A stretch of DNA of 64,000 nucleotides from Bolinopsis microptera (lineage: Eukaryota > Ctenophora > Tentaculata > Lobata > Bolinopsidae): positions 19,430,494 through 19,494,493 of the forward strand of contig NC_087082.1 in NCBI RefSeq assembly GCF_026151205.1, written 5' to 3'. Position numbers and translations under genes: made by a program. The notes beneath the pieces were generated by a model. The model was not told where the DNA came from, ran no database searches, and worked only from the letters and a program-made list of their open reading frames with translations. Shown here piece after piece: positions 1-13,527 of this stretch. Position 1 is the first letter of the stretch. Every line of letters begins with the position of its first letter.

Positions 1-3000
1 CTAAATAAGAAGGTTGAGGTAGACCTGTATGTTAGTTTTATTGTCATTTCTCCTAAATGAGAAGGGTGAGGTAGACCAGTATGTTGTTTATTGTCATTTC
101 CTAAATGAGAAGTTGAGGTAGCCAGTATGTTAGTTTTATGTCATTTCCTAAATAAGAAGGTTGAGGTTAGACAGTATGTTAGTTTATTGTCATTTCCTAA
201 ATAAGAAGGTTGAGGTTGACCAGTTGTTAGTTTTATTGTTCCATTTCCTAAATAGAAGGTTTGAGGTAGAACCAGTATGTTAGTTTTATATTTTTCATTT
301 CCTTATAATGAGAGGTGAGGTAGACCTGTATGTTAGTTTTAATTGTCATTTCCTTAAATAAGAAGGTTGAGGTATAGACCAGTATGTTTGTTTTATTGTC
401 AATTCCTAAATAAGAAGGTTTGAGGTAGACCAGTATGTTAGTTTTATTGTCATTTCCTAAATAAGAAGGTTGAGTAGACAGTATGTTAGTTTTATTGTCA
501 TTTCCTAAATAGAAGGTTGAGGTAGACCAGTATGTTAGTTTAATTGTCATTTCATCAATAAGAAGGTTGAGGTAGTACCAGTATGTTAGTTTTATTGTCA
601 ATTTCCTAAATAAGTAGGTTAGGTAGACCAAGTATGTTAGTTTTATTGTCATGTCTACATAAGAAGGTTGAGGTAGACCAGTATGTTAGTTTTATTGTCA
701 TTTCCTAAATAATAAGGTTGAGGTAGTCCAGTATGTTAGTTTTTATTGTCATTTCTAAATAAGTAAGGATGAGGTAGGACACAAGTAGTATGTTAGTTTT
801 TTGTCATTTCATAAATTAGAAGTTGTGGTAGACCAGTATGTTAGTTTTATTGTCATTTGTCCTAAATAGAAGGTGAGGTAGACCGTATTTTAGTTTTTGT
901 TATTCCTTAATAAGAAGGTTGAGGTAGGACCAGTTATGTTAGTTTTATTGTCAGATTTCCTATAATCACAGTAGGTTGAGTAGACCAGTATGTTAGTTTT
1001 TATTGTAATTTCTAAATAAGAAGGTGAGGTAGACCAGTATGTTAGTTTTCCTATTGTAATTCCTAAATAAGAAGGGTGAGGTAGTCCAGTATGTTAGTTT
1101 TATTGTCATTTCCTTAATAAGAAGGTTGTAGGTAGACCAGTATGTTAGGTTTTTATTGTCATTTCCTAAATAAGAAGGTTGAGGTAGACAGTAGTTAGTT
1201 TTATTTTCATTTCCTAAATAAGAAGGTTGAGGTAGGCCAGTATGTAGTTTTATTGTCATCTTACTAAATAAGAAGGTTGAGGTAGACCAAGTCTGTAGTT
1301 TTATTGTCATTTCCTAAATTAAGAAGGTTGAGTAGGACCAGTATGTTAGTTTTATTGTCATTTCCTAAATTGAGAAGGTTGAGTAGACCAGTATTGTGTG
1401 TTTTATTGTCATTTCCTAAAATAAGAAGGTTGGGAGGATTAGACAGTATGTTGTTTTATTGTATTTCCTAAATGAAGTAGGTTGAGGATAGGGTCCAGTA
1501 TGGTTAGTTTATTGTCATTTCCTAAATGAGGATAGGTTGAGGTAGAACAGTATGTTAGTTTTATTGTCATTTCCTAAATAAGAAGGTTGAGGTTGACCAG
1601 TATGTTTGTTTATTGTCAGTTCCTAATAAGAAGGTTTGAGGTAGGACCAGTAGTTAGGTTTATTTTCATTTCCTAATAAGAAGGTTGAGGATAGACCAGT
1701 TGTTAGTTTTATTGTCATTTTCCTAAATGAGAAGGTTGAGTAGACCCAGTATGTTAGTTTTATTGTCATTTCCTAAATAAGTAGGTTGGAGGTAGACCTG
1801 TATGTAGTTTATTGTCATTTCCTAAATAAGATGGTTGAGGTAGACAGTATGGTAGTTTTTTTGTCATTTCTAAATAAGAAGGTTGAGGTAGACAGCTTTA
1901 GTTAGTTTTATTGTCATTCCTAATATTAGAAGGTGTGAGGTAGACCATGTATGTTAGTTTTATTGTCAGTTCCTAAAGAAGAAGATTGAGGTAGACCAGT
2001 ATGTTTGTGTTATTGTCATTTCCTAAATAAGAAGGTTAGGTAGACCTGTATATTAGTTTTATTGTCATTTCCTAAATAGAAGGTTGAGGTATGGACCAGT
2101 ATGTTAGTTTTATTGTCATTTCCTAAATAAGAGTTGAGTTTGACAGTATGTTAGTTTTTATTGTCATTTCCTAAATAGAGGTTGAGGTAGACCAGTATGT
2201 TAGTTTTATTGTCATTTCCTAAATAAGAAGGTTGAGGTAGTCCAGTATGTTAGTTTTATTGATCATTTCCTTAAATAAGAAGGTTGAGGTTAGACCAGTA
2301 TGTTAGTTTTATTGTTATTTCCATAAATAAGGAAGGTTGAGGTAGACCAGTATGTTAGTTTTATAGTCATTTCTAAATTAAGAGAAGGTTGAGGTAGACT
2401 CACTAGTATGTTAGTTTGTTTGTCATGTTCCTAAAATAAGAAAGGTTGAGGGTAGACCAGTGATGTTTGTTTTATTGTCATTTCCTAAAAAGAAGGTTGA
2501 GGTTAGGGACCAGTATGTTAGTTTAAATTGTCATTTTCCTAGAAATAAGAAGGTTGAGGTAGACCAGTATGGTAGTTTTGATTGTCATTTCCTAATTAAG
2601 AAGGTTGAGGTAGACCAGTATGTTAGTTTAATTGTCATTGCCTTAATAAGATGGTGAGGTATAGACCAGTATGTTAGTTTTTTTTGTCATTTCCTAAATA
2701 AGAAGGTTGGAGGTAGACCAGTATGTTAGTTATATTGTCATTTCCTAATAAGAAGGTTGAGGTTAGGACCATGAGTATGTTAGTTTTATTGTCATTTCCT
2801 AAATGAGTAAGGTTGAGGTAGACCAGTATGTTAGTTTTATTGTTCATTTTCTAAATAAGAAGGTTGAGTTGATCAGTATGTTAGTTTTATTGTCATTTCC
2901 TAAATGAGAAGGTTGAGGTAGCCAGTATGTTAGTGTATTGTCATTTCCTAAATGAGAAGGTTGAGGTAGTCCAGTATGTTAGTTTTATAGTCATTTCCTT

Positions 3001-6000
3001 AAATAGAGGTTGAGGTTGACCAGTATGTTTAGTTTATTGTCATTTCCTAAATAAGAAGGTTGAGGTAGACCAGTATGAGTTTTATTGTCATTTCTAAATA
3101 AGGAGGTTGAGGTAGACCAGTATGTTAGTTTTATTGTCATATCCTCCTAATGGAGACGGTTGAGAGTAGGACCAGGTTGTTAGTTTTATTGTCATTTCCT
3201 AAATAAGAAGGTTGAGGTTAGACCAGTATGTTAGTTTTATTGGAATTTCCTAAATAAGAAGGTTGAGGTAGACCAGTATGTTAGTTTTATTGTAATTTCC
3301 TAAATAAGAAGGGTTGAGGTTAGACCAGTATGTAGTTTTATTGTCATTGCTACATAAGAAGGTTGAGGTAGACAGGTTGTTAGTTTTATTGTCATTTCCT
3401 AAATAAGAAGTTGAGCGTAGTACCAGTATGTTAGTTTTTTGTCATTTCTAAATAAGAAGCAGGTTAGGTAGACCAGTTTGTTAGTTTTATTTGTCATTTC
3501 CTAATAAGGAAGGTGAGGTAGAACAGTTGTTAGTTTTATTGTCATTTTCATAAATAAGAAGGTTGAGGTAGACAGTATGTTAGTTTTATTGTCATTTCCT
3601 AAATATGAAGGTTGAGTAGACCTGTATGTTAGTTTTATTGTCATTTCCTAAATAAGAAGGTTGAGGTAGACCGTTGTTAGTTTTATTGTCAATTTCCTAA
3701 ATAGAAGGTTGAGGTAGACCAGTATGTAGTTTTATTGTTAGTTCCTAAATAGAGGTTGAGGTAGACAGTATGTTAGTTTTCTTGTCATTTCCTAAATAAG
3801 AAGGTTGAGGTAGACCAGTATGTTAAGTTTTATTGTCATTTCCTAATTAAGAAGGTTGAGGTGACCAGTATGTTAGTTTTATTGTCATTTCGCTAAAATA
3901 AAGAGGTTGAGGTAGACCAGTATGTTTGTTTTATTGTTCATTTCCCTAAATAAGAAGGTTGAGGTATAGACCAGTATGTTAGTTTTATTGTCATTTCCTA
4001 AATAAGAAGGTTGAGGTAGTCCAGTATGTTTGTTCTTTTATTGTCATTTCTAAAATAAGAAGGGTTGAGGGTAGACCAGTATGGTTAGTTTTATTGTCAT
4101 TTCCTAAATAAGAAGGTTGAGGTAGACACAGTATGTTAGTTTTATTTCATTTCCCTAAATAAGAAGGTTGAGGTAGACCAGTTGTTAGTTTTATTGTCAT
4201 TTCCTAAATGATGATGGTTGAGGTTAGACAGTATGGTTAGTTTTATTGTCATATCCTAAATAAGAAGGTTGAGGTTAGAACATGTAGTTTAGTTTTATTG
4301 TCATTTCCTAAAGAGAAGGTTGAGGGTGACCAGTAATGTTAGTTTATTGTCATTTCCTAAATGAGAAGGTTGAGGTAGTCCCAGTATGTTAGTTTTATTT
4401 GTCATTCCTAAATATCGAAGGTGAGGTAGAACAGTTATGTTAGTTTATTTATCATTCCTATATAAGAAGGTTGAGGGTAGGAACCAGTATGTTGTTTTAT
4501 TGTCATTTCCTAATAAGAAGGTTGAGGTTTAGACCAGTATGTTAGTTTTATTGTCATTTCCTAAATGAGATGGTTGGGTAGACCTGTAAGTTGTTTTATT
4601 GTCATTTCCTAAATAGAAGGTTTGAGGTTAAGACCAGTACCAGTATGTTGGTTTTATTGTCATTTCCTTAAATAAGAAGGTTGAGGGTAGTCCAGGTATG
4701 TTAGTTTTATTGTCCTTCCTAAAAATAAGGAAAGGTTGAGGTAGACAAGTATGTTAGTTTTATTGTCCATTTCCTAAATAAGAAGGTTGAGGTAGACCAG
4801 TATGTTAGTTTTATTGGTCTTTTCCTAAATAAGTAGGTTGAGGTTTAGACCAGTATGTTAGTTTTTTATTGTCCATTTCCTAAATAAGAAGGTTAGTAGA
4901 CCAGTATGTTAGTTTTCATTTGTTCATTTCCTAAATAAGAAGGTGAGGTTAGACCAGTATGTTAGTTTTATTGCATTTCCTAAATAAGAGGTTGGGTAGG
5001 ACCCAGTATGTAGTTTTATTGTCATTTCCTAAATAAGAAGGTTGAGGTTAGAACAGTATGTTTGTTTATTGTCATTTCCTAAATAAGGAAAGGTTGAGTA
5101 GACCAGTATGTTAGTTTTATTGGTCATTTCCTAAATAAGTGGTTGAGGTAGGACCAGTTATGTTGTTTTATTGTTATTTCCTAAATAAGAGGTTGAGGTA
5201 GACCAGTATGTTAGTTTTATTGTCATTTCCTATTTAGAGGTGAGGTAGACCAGTATGTTAGTTTTATTGTCATTTCCTAAATAGAAGGTTGGAGGTAGAC
5301 CTGTATGTTAAGTTTTATTGTCATTTCCTAAATTAAGAAGGTTTGAGGTAGACCAGTATGTTAGTTTTATTGTCATTTCCATAAATAAGAAGGTTGAGGT
5401 AGACCAGTATGTTAGTTTTATTGTCATTTCCTAAATAAGAAGGTTGAGGTGACCAGTATGTTAGTTTTATTGTCATTTCCCTAAATTAAGAATGTTGGGT
5501 AGACTGTATGTTATTTTATGTCATTTCCTATTTAAGGAAGGTTGAGGTAGCACCAGTATGTTAGTTTTATTGTCATTTCCTAAATAAGAAGGTTGAGGTA
5601 GACCAGTATGTTAGTTTTTTGCATTTCCTTAATGAAGAAGGTTGAGGTAGACCAGTATGTAGTTTTTATTGGTCATTTCCAAATAAGAAGGTTGAGGTAG
5701 ACCAGTTGTTAGTTTTATTGTATTTCCTAAATGAGAAGGTTGAGGTAGACCAGTTATGTTAGTTTATTGTCATTTCCTAAGTGAGAAGGTTGAGGTAGAC
5801 AGTATGTTAGTTTTATTGTAATTTCCTAAATAAGAAGGTTGAGGTAGACCAGTATGTTAGTTTATTGTCATTTCCTAAATAAGAAGGTTGAGTGGACCAG
5901 TATGTTGTTTTATTGTCATTTCCTTAAATTATAGAAGGTTGGGTAGACCAGTATGTTAGTTTATTGTCCATTTTCCTAAATGAGAAGGTTGAGGGTAGAA

Positions 6001-9000
6001 CAGTATGTAGTTTTATTGTCATTTCCTAAATAAGAAGTTGAGTGTAGACCAGTATGTTAGTTTATTGTCATTTCCTTAATAAGAAGGTGAGGTAGACAGT
6101 TGGTTAGTTTTTGTTCATTTCCTATTAAGAAGGTTGAGGTAGACCCAGTATGTTAGTTTTATGTCATTTCCTAATTAAAGGAAGGTTGAAGGTTGACCAG
6201 TATGTTACGTTTTATTGTCATTTCCTAAATAAGAGGTTGAGGTTAGACCTGTATGTTTGTTTTATTATCATTTCCTAAATAAGAAGAGTTAGGTAGACCA
6301 GTTTGTTAGTTTTATTGTCATTTCTAAATAATAAGGTTGTGGTAGACCAGTATGTTAGTTTTATTGTCATTTCCTAAATAAGAGGTTTGAGGTAGTCCAG
6401 TATGTTAGTTTTATTGTCATTTCCTAAATAAGAAGTTAGGTAGACCAGTATGTTAGTTTATTGTCATGTCCTAAATAGAAGATTGGAGGTAGACAGTATG
6501 TTAGTTTTATTTCATTTCCTAAATAAGAGGTTGAGGTAGACAGTATGTTAGTTTTATTGTTTTTCCTAATAAGGAAGGTTGAGGTAGACCAGTTATGTTA
6601 GTTTTATTTGTATTCATAATTAAGAAGGTTGAGGTAGACCAGTATGTTAGTTTTATTGTTCATTCCTAAATAAGAAGGTTGAGGTAGACCAGTATGTTAG
6701 TTTTATTGTCATTTCCTAAATAAGAAGTTGAGGTAGCCAGTATGTTAGTTTTATTGTCATTTCCTAAATAAGAAGGTTGAGGTAGACCAGTATGTTAGTT
6801 TATTGTCATTTCCTAAATTAAGGAAGGTTGAGCGTAGACCAGTATGTTAGTTTTATTGTCATTTCATTAATAGAAGGTTGAGGTTAACCAGTTGTTAGTT
6901 TTATTGTCATTCCTGAATAAGAAGGTTGAGTAGACAGTATGTTAGTTTTATTGTTCATTTCACTAAATAAGCAGTTGAGGTAGACCAGTATGTTAGTTTT
7001 ATTGTCATTTCTAAATGAGAAGGTTGAGGTAGACCAGTATGTTAGTCTTATTGTCTTCCTAAATAAGAAGTTGAGGTAGACAGTATGTTAGTTTTATTGT
7101 CATTTCCTAAATGAGAAGGTTGAGGTAGACCAGTATGTTAGTTTATTGCCATTTCCTAAATGAGAAGGTTGAGTAGTCCTGGTATGGTTAGTTTTATTGT
7201 CATTTCCTAAAATAGATAGGTTGAGGTAGACCCGTTATGTTTGTTTATGTCTCATTTCCTAAATAAGAAGGTTGAGGATAGACCAGTATGTTAGTTTTTA
7301 TTGTCATTTATAAATAAGAAGGTTGAGTAGACCAGTATGTTAGTTTTATTTTCATTTCCTAAAATAAGAAGGTTGTGGTAGACCTAGTATGTTAGTTTTA
7401 TTGTCATTTCCTAAATAAGAAGGTTGAGGTAGACCGTAGTTAGTTTTATTGTCATTTCCGAAATAAGAGGTTGAGGTAGACCAGTATGTTAGTATTATTG
7501 TCATTTCTAAATAAGAAGGTTGAAGGTAGACCAGTATGTTAGTTTTTATTGTCATTCCTAAATAATAGGTTGAGGTAGACCAGTATGTTAGTTTTATTGT
7601 CATTTCCATAAATAAGAAGGTTGAGTAGACAGTATGTTAGTTTTATTGTCATTTCCTAAATAAGAAGGTTTGGTTAGACCAGTATGTTAGTTTTATTGTT
7701 CATTTCTAAATAGAGGTTGAGGTTAGAAAAAACCCAGTATGTTAGTTCTATTGTCATTTACTAAATAGAAGTTGAGGTAGACAGTATGGTTAGTTTTATT
7801 GTCATTTCTAAAAAGAAGGTTGAGTAGACCAGTATGTTAGTTTTATTGTCATTTCCTAAATAAGAAGTGTTGGGTTGACAGTATGTTAGTTTTATTGTCA
7901 TTTCACCTAAATAAGAAGGTTGAGTAGACCGTATGGTTATGGTTTTATTGTTATTCCTAAATAAGGAAGGTTGAGGTAGGGACAGTTATGTTAGATTTAT
8001 TGTCATTTCATAAATAAGGAAGGTTGAGGTTAGACCAGGTATGTTAGTTTTATTGTCATTTCCTAAATAAGAAGGTTGAGGTGACCAGTATGTTAGTTTT
8101 ATTGTCATTTCCTAAATAAGAAGGGTTGATGTTAGACACAGTATGTTAGTTTTATTGTCATTTCCTATAAGAAGGTTGAGGTAGACCAGGTATGTTTGTT
8201 TTATTGTATTTCCTAAATAAGAAGGTTGAGGTAGACCCAGTTGTTGTTTTATTGTCATTTCCTAAATAAGAAGATGAGGTAGACAGGTATGTTAGTTTTT
8301 ATTGTCATTTCCTAAATAGAAGGTTGGGTAGACCTAGTATGTTAGTTTTATTGTAATTTCCTAATTAAGAAGGTTGAGTAGACCAGTATGTTAGTTTTAT
8401 TGTCATTTCTAAATGAGAAGGTTGAGGTAGACCAGTATGTTAGTTTTATTGTTCTTTCCTAAAATAAGAAGGTTGAGGTAGACCAGTATTGTTAGTTTTT
8501 ATTTCATTTCATAAATGAGGAGGTTACTTGAGGTAGACCAGTATGTTAAGTTTATTGTCATTTCCTAAATGAGAAGTTGAGGTAGACCAGTATGTTAGTT
8601 TTATTGTCATTTCTAAATATGAAGGTTGTGGTATAGACCCAGTATGTTAGTTTATTGTCATTTCCTAAATAAGAAGGGTTGGGTTGTCTGTATGTTAGTT
8701 TTATTGTCATTTTCCTAAATAAGTGGTTGAGGTAGTACCAGTATGTTAGTTTATTGTTCATTTTCCTAAATGAGAAGGTTGAGGTAGACAGTATGTTTGT
8801 TTTATTGTCAATTTTCTTAAATAAGAAGGTTGAGGTAGACCAGTATGTTAGTTTTATTGTCATTTCCTAAAATAAGTAGGTTGAGGTGAGACCAGTTATG
8901 TTAGTTTTATTGGTATTTCAGAAATAAGAAAGGTGAGGTTAGACCAGTATGTTTGTTTTATTGTATTTATAAATAAGAAGGTTGAGTAGTCCAGTCTGTT

Positions 9001-12000
9001 AGTTTTATTGTCATTCCTAAATAAGAAGGGTGAGGTAGACCAGTATGTTAGTTTTTATTGTCACTTTATAAATAAGAAGGTTAGTATAGACCAGTATGTT
9101 AGTTTTATTGTCATTTCCTAAATAAGAAGGTTGTTGAGGTATAGACCAGTATGTTAGTTTATTGTCATTTCCTAAAAAGAAGTTGAGGTAGACCAGTATG
9201 TAGTTTTATTGTCATTCCTAAATAAGAAGGTTGAGGTAGACCAGTATGTTAGTTTAGTGTCATTTCCTAAATAGAGGTTGAGGTAGATCCAGTATGTTAG
9301 TTTTATTGTCATTTCCTAAATAAGAAGGTTGAGGTAGACAGTATGTTAGTTTTATTGTAATTCCTAAAATAAGAAGGTTGAGGTGTAGACCAGTAATGTT
9401 AGTTTTAATTGTCATTTCCTAAATAAGAAGGTTGAGGTAGACCAAGTATGTTTGTTTTATTGTCATTTACTAAATAAGAAGGTTGAGGTAGAACAGTATG
9501 TTAGTTTTTATTGTCATTTCCTAAATAAAGAGTTGAGGTTGACCAGTATGTTAGTTTTATTGTCATTTTCCTAAATAAGAAGTGAGGTAGACCAGTTATG
9601 TTAGTTTTTATTGTCATTTCCTAAATAAGAAGGTGGAGGTAGACAGTATGTTTGTTTTATTGTCATTTCCTATATAGAAGGTTGAGGTTAGACAGTATGT
9701 TAGTTTTATTGTCCATTTCCTAAATAAGAAGGTTGAGGTAGACCAGTATGTTAGTTTTATTGTCATTTCCTAAATAGAAGGTTGAAGGTGGACCAGTATG
9801 TTAGTTGTATTGTCATTTCTAATGAGAAGGTTGAGGTAGACCAGTTTGTTAGTGTTATTGTCTTTCTAAATAAGATGGTTGAGGTAGACCAGTATGTTAG
9901 TTTTACTTGTATTTCCTAAATGAGAGTAGAGGTAGGCCAGTATGTTAGTTTTTGTCATTTCCTAAATGTGAAGGTTGAGGTAGTAGCTAGACCAGTATGT
10001 TAGGTTTATTGTCATTTACCTAAATAATGAAGGTTGAGGTAGCCAGTTGTTAGTTTAATGTCATTTCCTAAATAAAGAAGGTTGAGTAGATCAGTATGTT
10101 AGTTATATTGTCATTTCCTAAATAAGAAGGTTTGAGGTAGGGAACCAGTATGTTAGTTTTTATTGTCATTTCCTAAATGAGAAGGTTTGAGGTAGACCAG
10201 TATGTTAGTTTTTTTGTCATTTCCTAAATGAAGGTTGTGGTTAGACCAGTATGTTAGTTTTTTTTTTAATTGTATATTTCCTAAATAAGAGGTTGAGGTA
10301 TAGACCCAGTATGTTTAGTTTTATGTCATTTCCTAAATAATAAGAAGGTTGGAGGGCAGGACAGTAGGTTAGTTTTATTGTCATTTCCTTAAATAAGAAG
10401 GTTGAGGTAGACCAGTATGTTCGTTTTATTGTCATTTCCTAAATAAGAAGGTTGAGGTAGACAGTATGTTAGTTTTTTTTATTGTCATTTACTAAATAGA
10501 AGGTTAGGTAGACCAGTATGTTAGTTTTTATTGTCATTTTACCTAAATAAGAAGGTTGAGGTAGAACAGTATGTTAGTTTTATTGTCATTTCCTAAATAA
10601 GAAGGTTGAGGTAGACCAGTATGTTTAGTTTTATTGTCATTCCTAAATAGAAGGTTGAGGTAGACAGTATGTTAGTTTTATTGTCATTTCCTAAATAAGA
10701 AGGTTTGAGGTTAGCCAGGTATGTTAGTTTTATTGTCATTTCATAAATAAGAGGTTGTGGTAGACCAGTATGTTAGTTTTATTGTTATTCCTAAATAAGA
10801 AGGTTGAGGTAGACCAGTTTGTTAGTTTTATTGTCATATTCCTAAATAAGAAGGTTTGAGGTAGACCAGTTTGTTAGTTTTATTGTCATTTCCTAAATAA
10901 GAAGGTTGAGGAAGACCAGTATGTTAGTTTTATAGTCATTTCCTTAATAAGAAGGTTGAGGTAGACCAGTATGTTAGTTTATTGTCATTTCCTAAATATG
11001 AAGGTTGAGGTTAGGGTAGACAGTATGTTAGGTTTTTTTGTCATTCCTAAAATAAGAAGGTTGAGGTAGACCAGTATGTTTGTTTTATGTCATTTTCCTA
11101 AATTAGAAGGTTGGGTAGGACCAGTATCTTAGTTTTATTGTTTCATTTCCTAAATAAGACGGTTGAGGTAGTCGTATGTTAGTTTTATTAGTCATTTCTA
11201 AATAAAGAAGGTTGAGGTAGACCAGTATGTTAGTTTATTGTCATTTACTTAATGAGAAGGTTGAGGAGACCAGTATGTTAGTTTTATTGTCATTTCCTAA
11301 ATAAGAAGGTTGAGGTAGGTCCAGTATGTTAGTTTTATTGTCATTTCCTAAATGAGAAGGTTGTGAGGTGGACCAGTATGTTGTTTATTGTCAATTCCTA
11401 AATGAGAAGGTTGGGTAGGCCAGTTTGTTAGTTTTATTGTCATTTCCTAAATAAGATGGTTGAGGTCTAGTCCAGTTGTTAGTTATTGTCATTCCTATAT
11501 TAAGAAGGTTTGAGTAGAACAGTATGTAGTTTTATTGTCATTTCCTAATTAAGAAGGTTGAGGTAGACCAGTATGTTAGTTTTATTGTTCATTTCCTAAA
11601 TGGAGAGGTTGAGAGTAGACCATTTTTGTTAGTTTTATTGTCATTTCCTAAATAAAGAAGGTTGAGGTAGACCAGTTTTGTTAGTTTTATTGTCTTTCTA
11701 ATAAGAAGGTTGAGAGTAGACCAGTATGTTAGTTTTATGTTCATTTTCCTAAATAAGAAGGTTGAGGTAGACAGTATGTTAGTTTTTGTGTAGTCTTGTC
11801 ATTTCCTAAATAAGAAGGTTGAGGTAGACCAGTATGGTTAGTTTTTATTGTCATTTCATAAATAGAAGGTTGAGGTAGGACCAGTATGTAGTTTTTATTG
11901 TCATTTCCTAAATAGGAAGGTTAGGTAGACCAGTTATGTTTGTTTTATTGTCATTCCTAAATAAGAAGGTTTGAGGTAGACCAGTATGTTTGGTTTTATT

Positions 12001-13404
12001 GTCATTTCCTAATGAAGTTTGAGGGATAGGACCAGTTTGTTAGTTTTATTGTCATTTCCTAAAATAAGAAGGTTGAGGTATAGACCAGTATGTTAGTTTT
12101 TATTGTCATTTCTAAATAAGAGGTTGAGGTAGACCCAGTTATGTTATTTTATTGTCTTTTCCTAAATAAGAAGGTTGTGGTTGACCAGTTTGTTAGTTTT
12201 AGTGTTATTTCCTAAATAAGAGTTCGTGTAGACCAGTATGTTAGTTTTAATGTCATTTCCTAAATAAGAAGGTTGAGGTAGACCAGTTATGTTAGTTTTA
12301 TTGTCATTTCCTAATAAGAAGGTTGAGGTCACCAGTATAGTTAGTTTAATTGTCATTTCCTAAATAAGAAGGTTGAGGGACAGATATGTTAGTTTTATTG
12401 TCATTTCTAAATAAGAAGGTTGAGGTAGTGACCAGTATGTTAGTTTTATTGTCATTTCCTAAATAAGAAGTTGAGGTAGACCAGATATGTTAGTTTTATT
12501 TGTCATTTCCTAAATTAGTAGGTTGAGGTAGACCAGTATGTTAGTTGATATTGTCATCTAAATAAGGTAGGTGAGGTAGATCCGTATGTTAGTTTTATTG
12601 TCATTTCCTAAATAAGAAGGTTGAGGTAGACCAGTTTGTTAGTTTTATTGTCCTTTCCTAATTGAGAAGGTTGAGGTAGACCAATTTTTTAGTTTTATTG
12701 TTCATTCCTTAATAGAAGGTTGTGGTTAGACCAGTATGTTGTTTTATTTGTCATTTCCTATATGAGAAGGTTCAGGTAGACAGTATGTTAGTTTATTGTA
12801 TTTCCTAAATGAGAAGGTTGAGGTAGACCTGTATGTTTAGTTTTATTGTAATTTCCTAAATAAGGAAGGTTGAGGTAGGACCAGTATCGTTAGTTTTTTG
12901 TTCATTTCCTAAATAAGAAGGTTGATGGTAGAACAGTATGTTAGTTTTATTGTCATTTCCGATAAGAAGGTTGAGGTAGACCAGTATGTTAGTTTTATTG
13001 TCTTTTCCTTAATGAGAAGGTTGAGGTTAGACCAGTATGTTAGTTTTATTGTCATTCCTATATAAAAGGGTTGGAGGTAGACCCAGTATGTTAGTTTTGT
13101 TGTCATTTTCCTAAATTAAGAAGGTTGAGGTAGACCGTATGTTAGTTTTATTGTTCATTTCCTAAATAGAAGTTGAGGTATTAGACCAGTATGTTAGTTT
13201 TTTATTGTCATTCCTAAATAAGAAGGTTGGAGGTAGAACAGTATGTTAGTTTATTGTAATTTCCTAATTAAGAAGGTTGAGGTAGACCAGTATGTTTAGT
13301 TTTATTGTCATTTCCTATATAAGAAGGTTTAGGTAGACCAGTATGTCTAGTTTTATTGTCATTTCCTAAATAAGAGGTTGAGTTTAGTCCAGTTATGTTA
13401 GTTT

Positions 13405-13433
13405 CTACCCCGCGCCCGCAATCTCGCCCCCCA
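13405..13433. other. GC-rich non-repeat stretch interrupting a unit
   Basis: After GTTAGTTT the expected TATTGTCATTTC is replaced by about 29 bases very rich in C and containing several CG dinucleotides, which the consensus lacks altogether. The array resumes in phase with CTAAATAAG at 13434. The stretch matches no part of the monomer on either strand. It lies one unit upstream of a second odd stretch. It may be a burst of bad base calls or a small real insertion; I favour a read artefact because it is short and has no flanking duplication. Confidence 0.75.
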
Positions 13434-13503
13434 CTAAATAAGAAGGTTGAGTAGACCAGTTATGTTAGTTTTATTGTCATTTCCTAAATAAGAAGGTTGA
13501 AGG

Positions 13504-13527
13504 CCCACACTAGATCAATCAGCACCT
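13504..13527. other. Second non-repeat stretch, one unit further on
   Basis: The unit runs normally to AAGGTTGAAGG and then the expected TTGAGGTAGACCAGTATG section is replaced by about 24 unrelated bases starting CCCACAC. The repeat resumes at about GTTCGTTTTATTG. A single ordinary unit (13434-13503) separates it from the GC-rich stretch at 13405-13433. It has no similarity that I can see to that stretch or to the monomer. Two breaks this close together suggest one local event, either signal trouble in a read or a damaged pair of units. Confidence 0.7.

Noticed and set aside
248-652. Protein-coding gene on the minus strand
   Set aside because: The translation is made of scrambled pieces of the satellite in its three frames, joined at indels. 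A perfect unit closes each frame, and there is no independent codon usage, domain or start context.
2460-2657. Plus-strand open frames, including 37048-37290 and 52555-52743
   Set aside because: In the consensus the plus-strand ATG opens only MLVLLSFPK before a stop. The longer frames depend on chance indels.
13405-13527. Transposable element insertion
   Set aside because: The stretches are only 24-29 bases, lack terminal repeats or target duplications, and replace monomer bases instead of adding an element.
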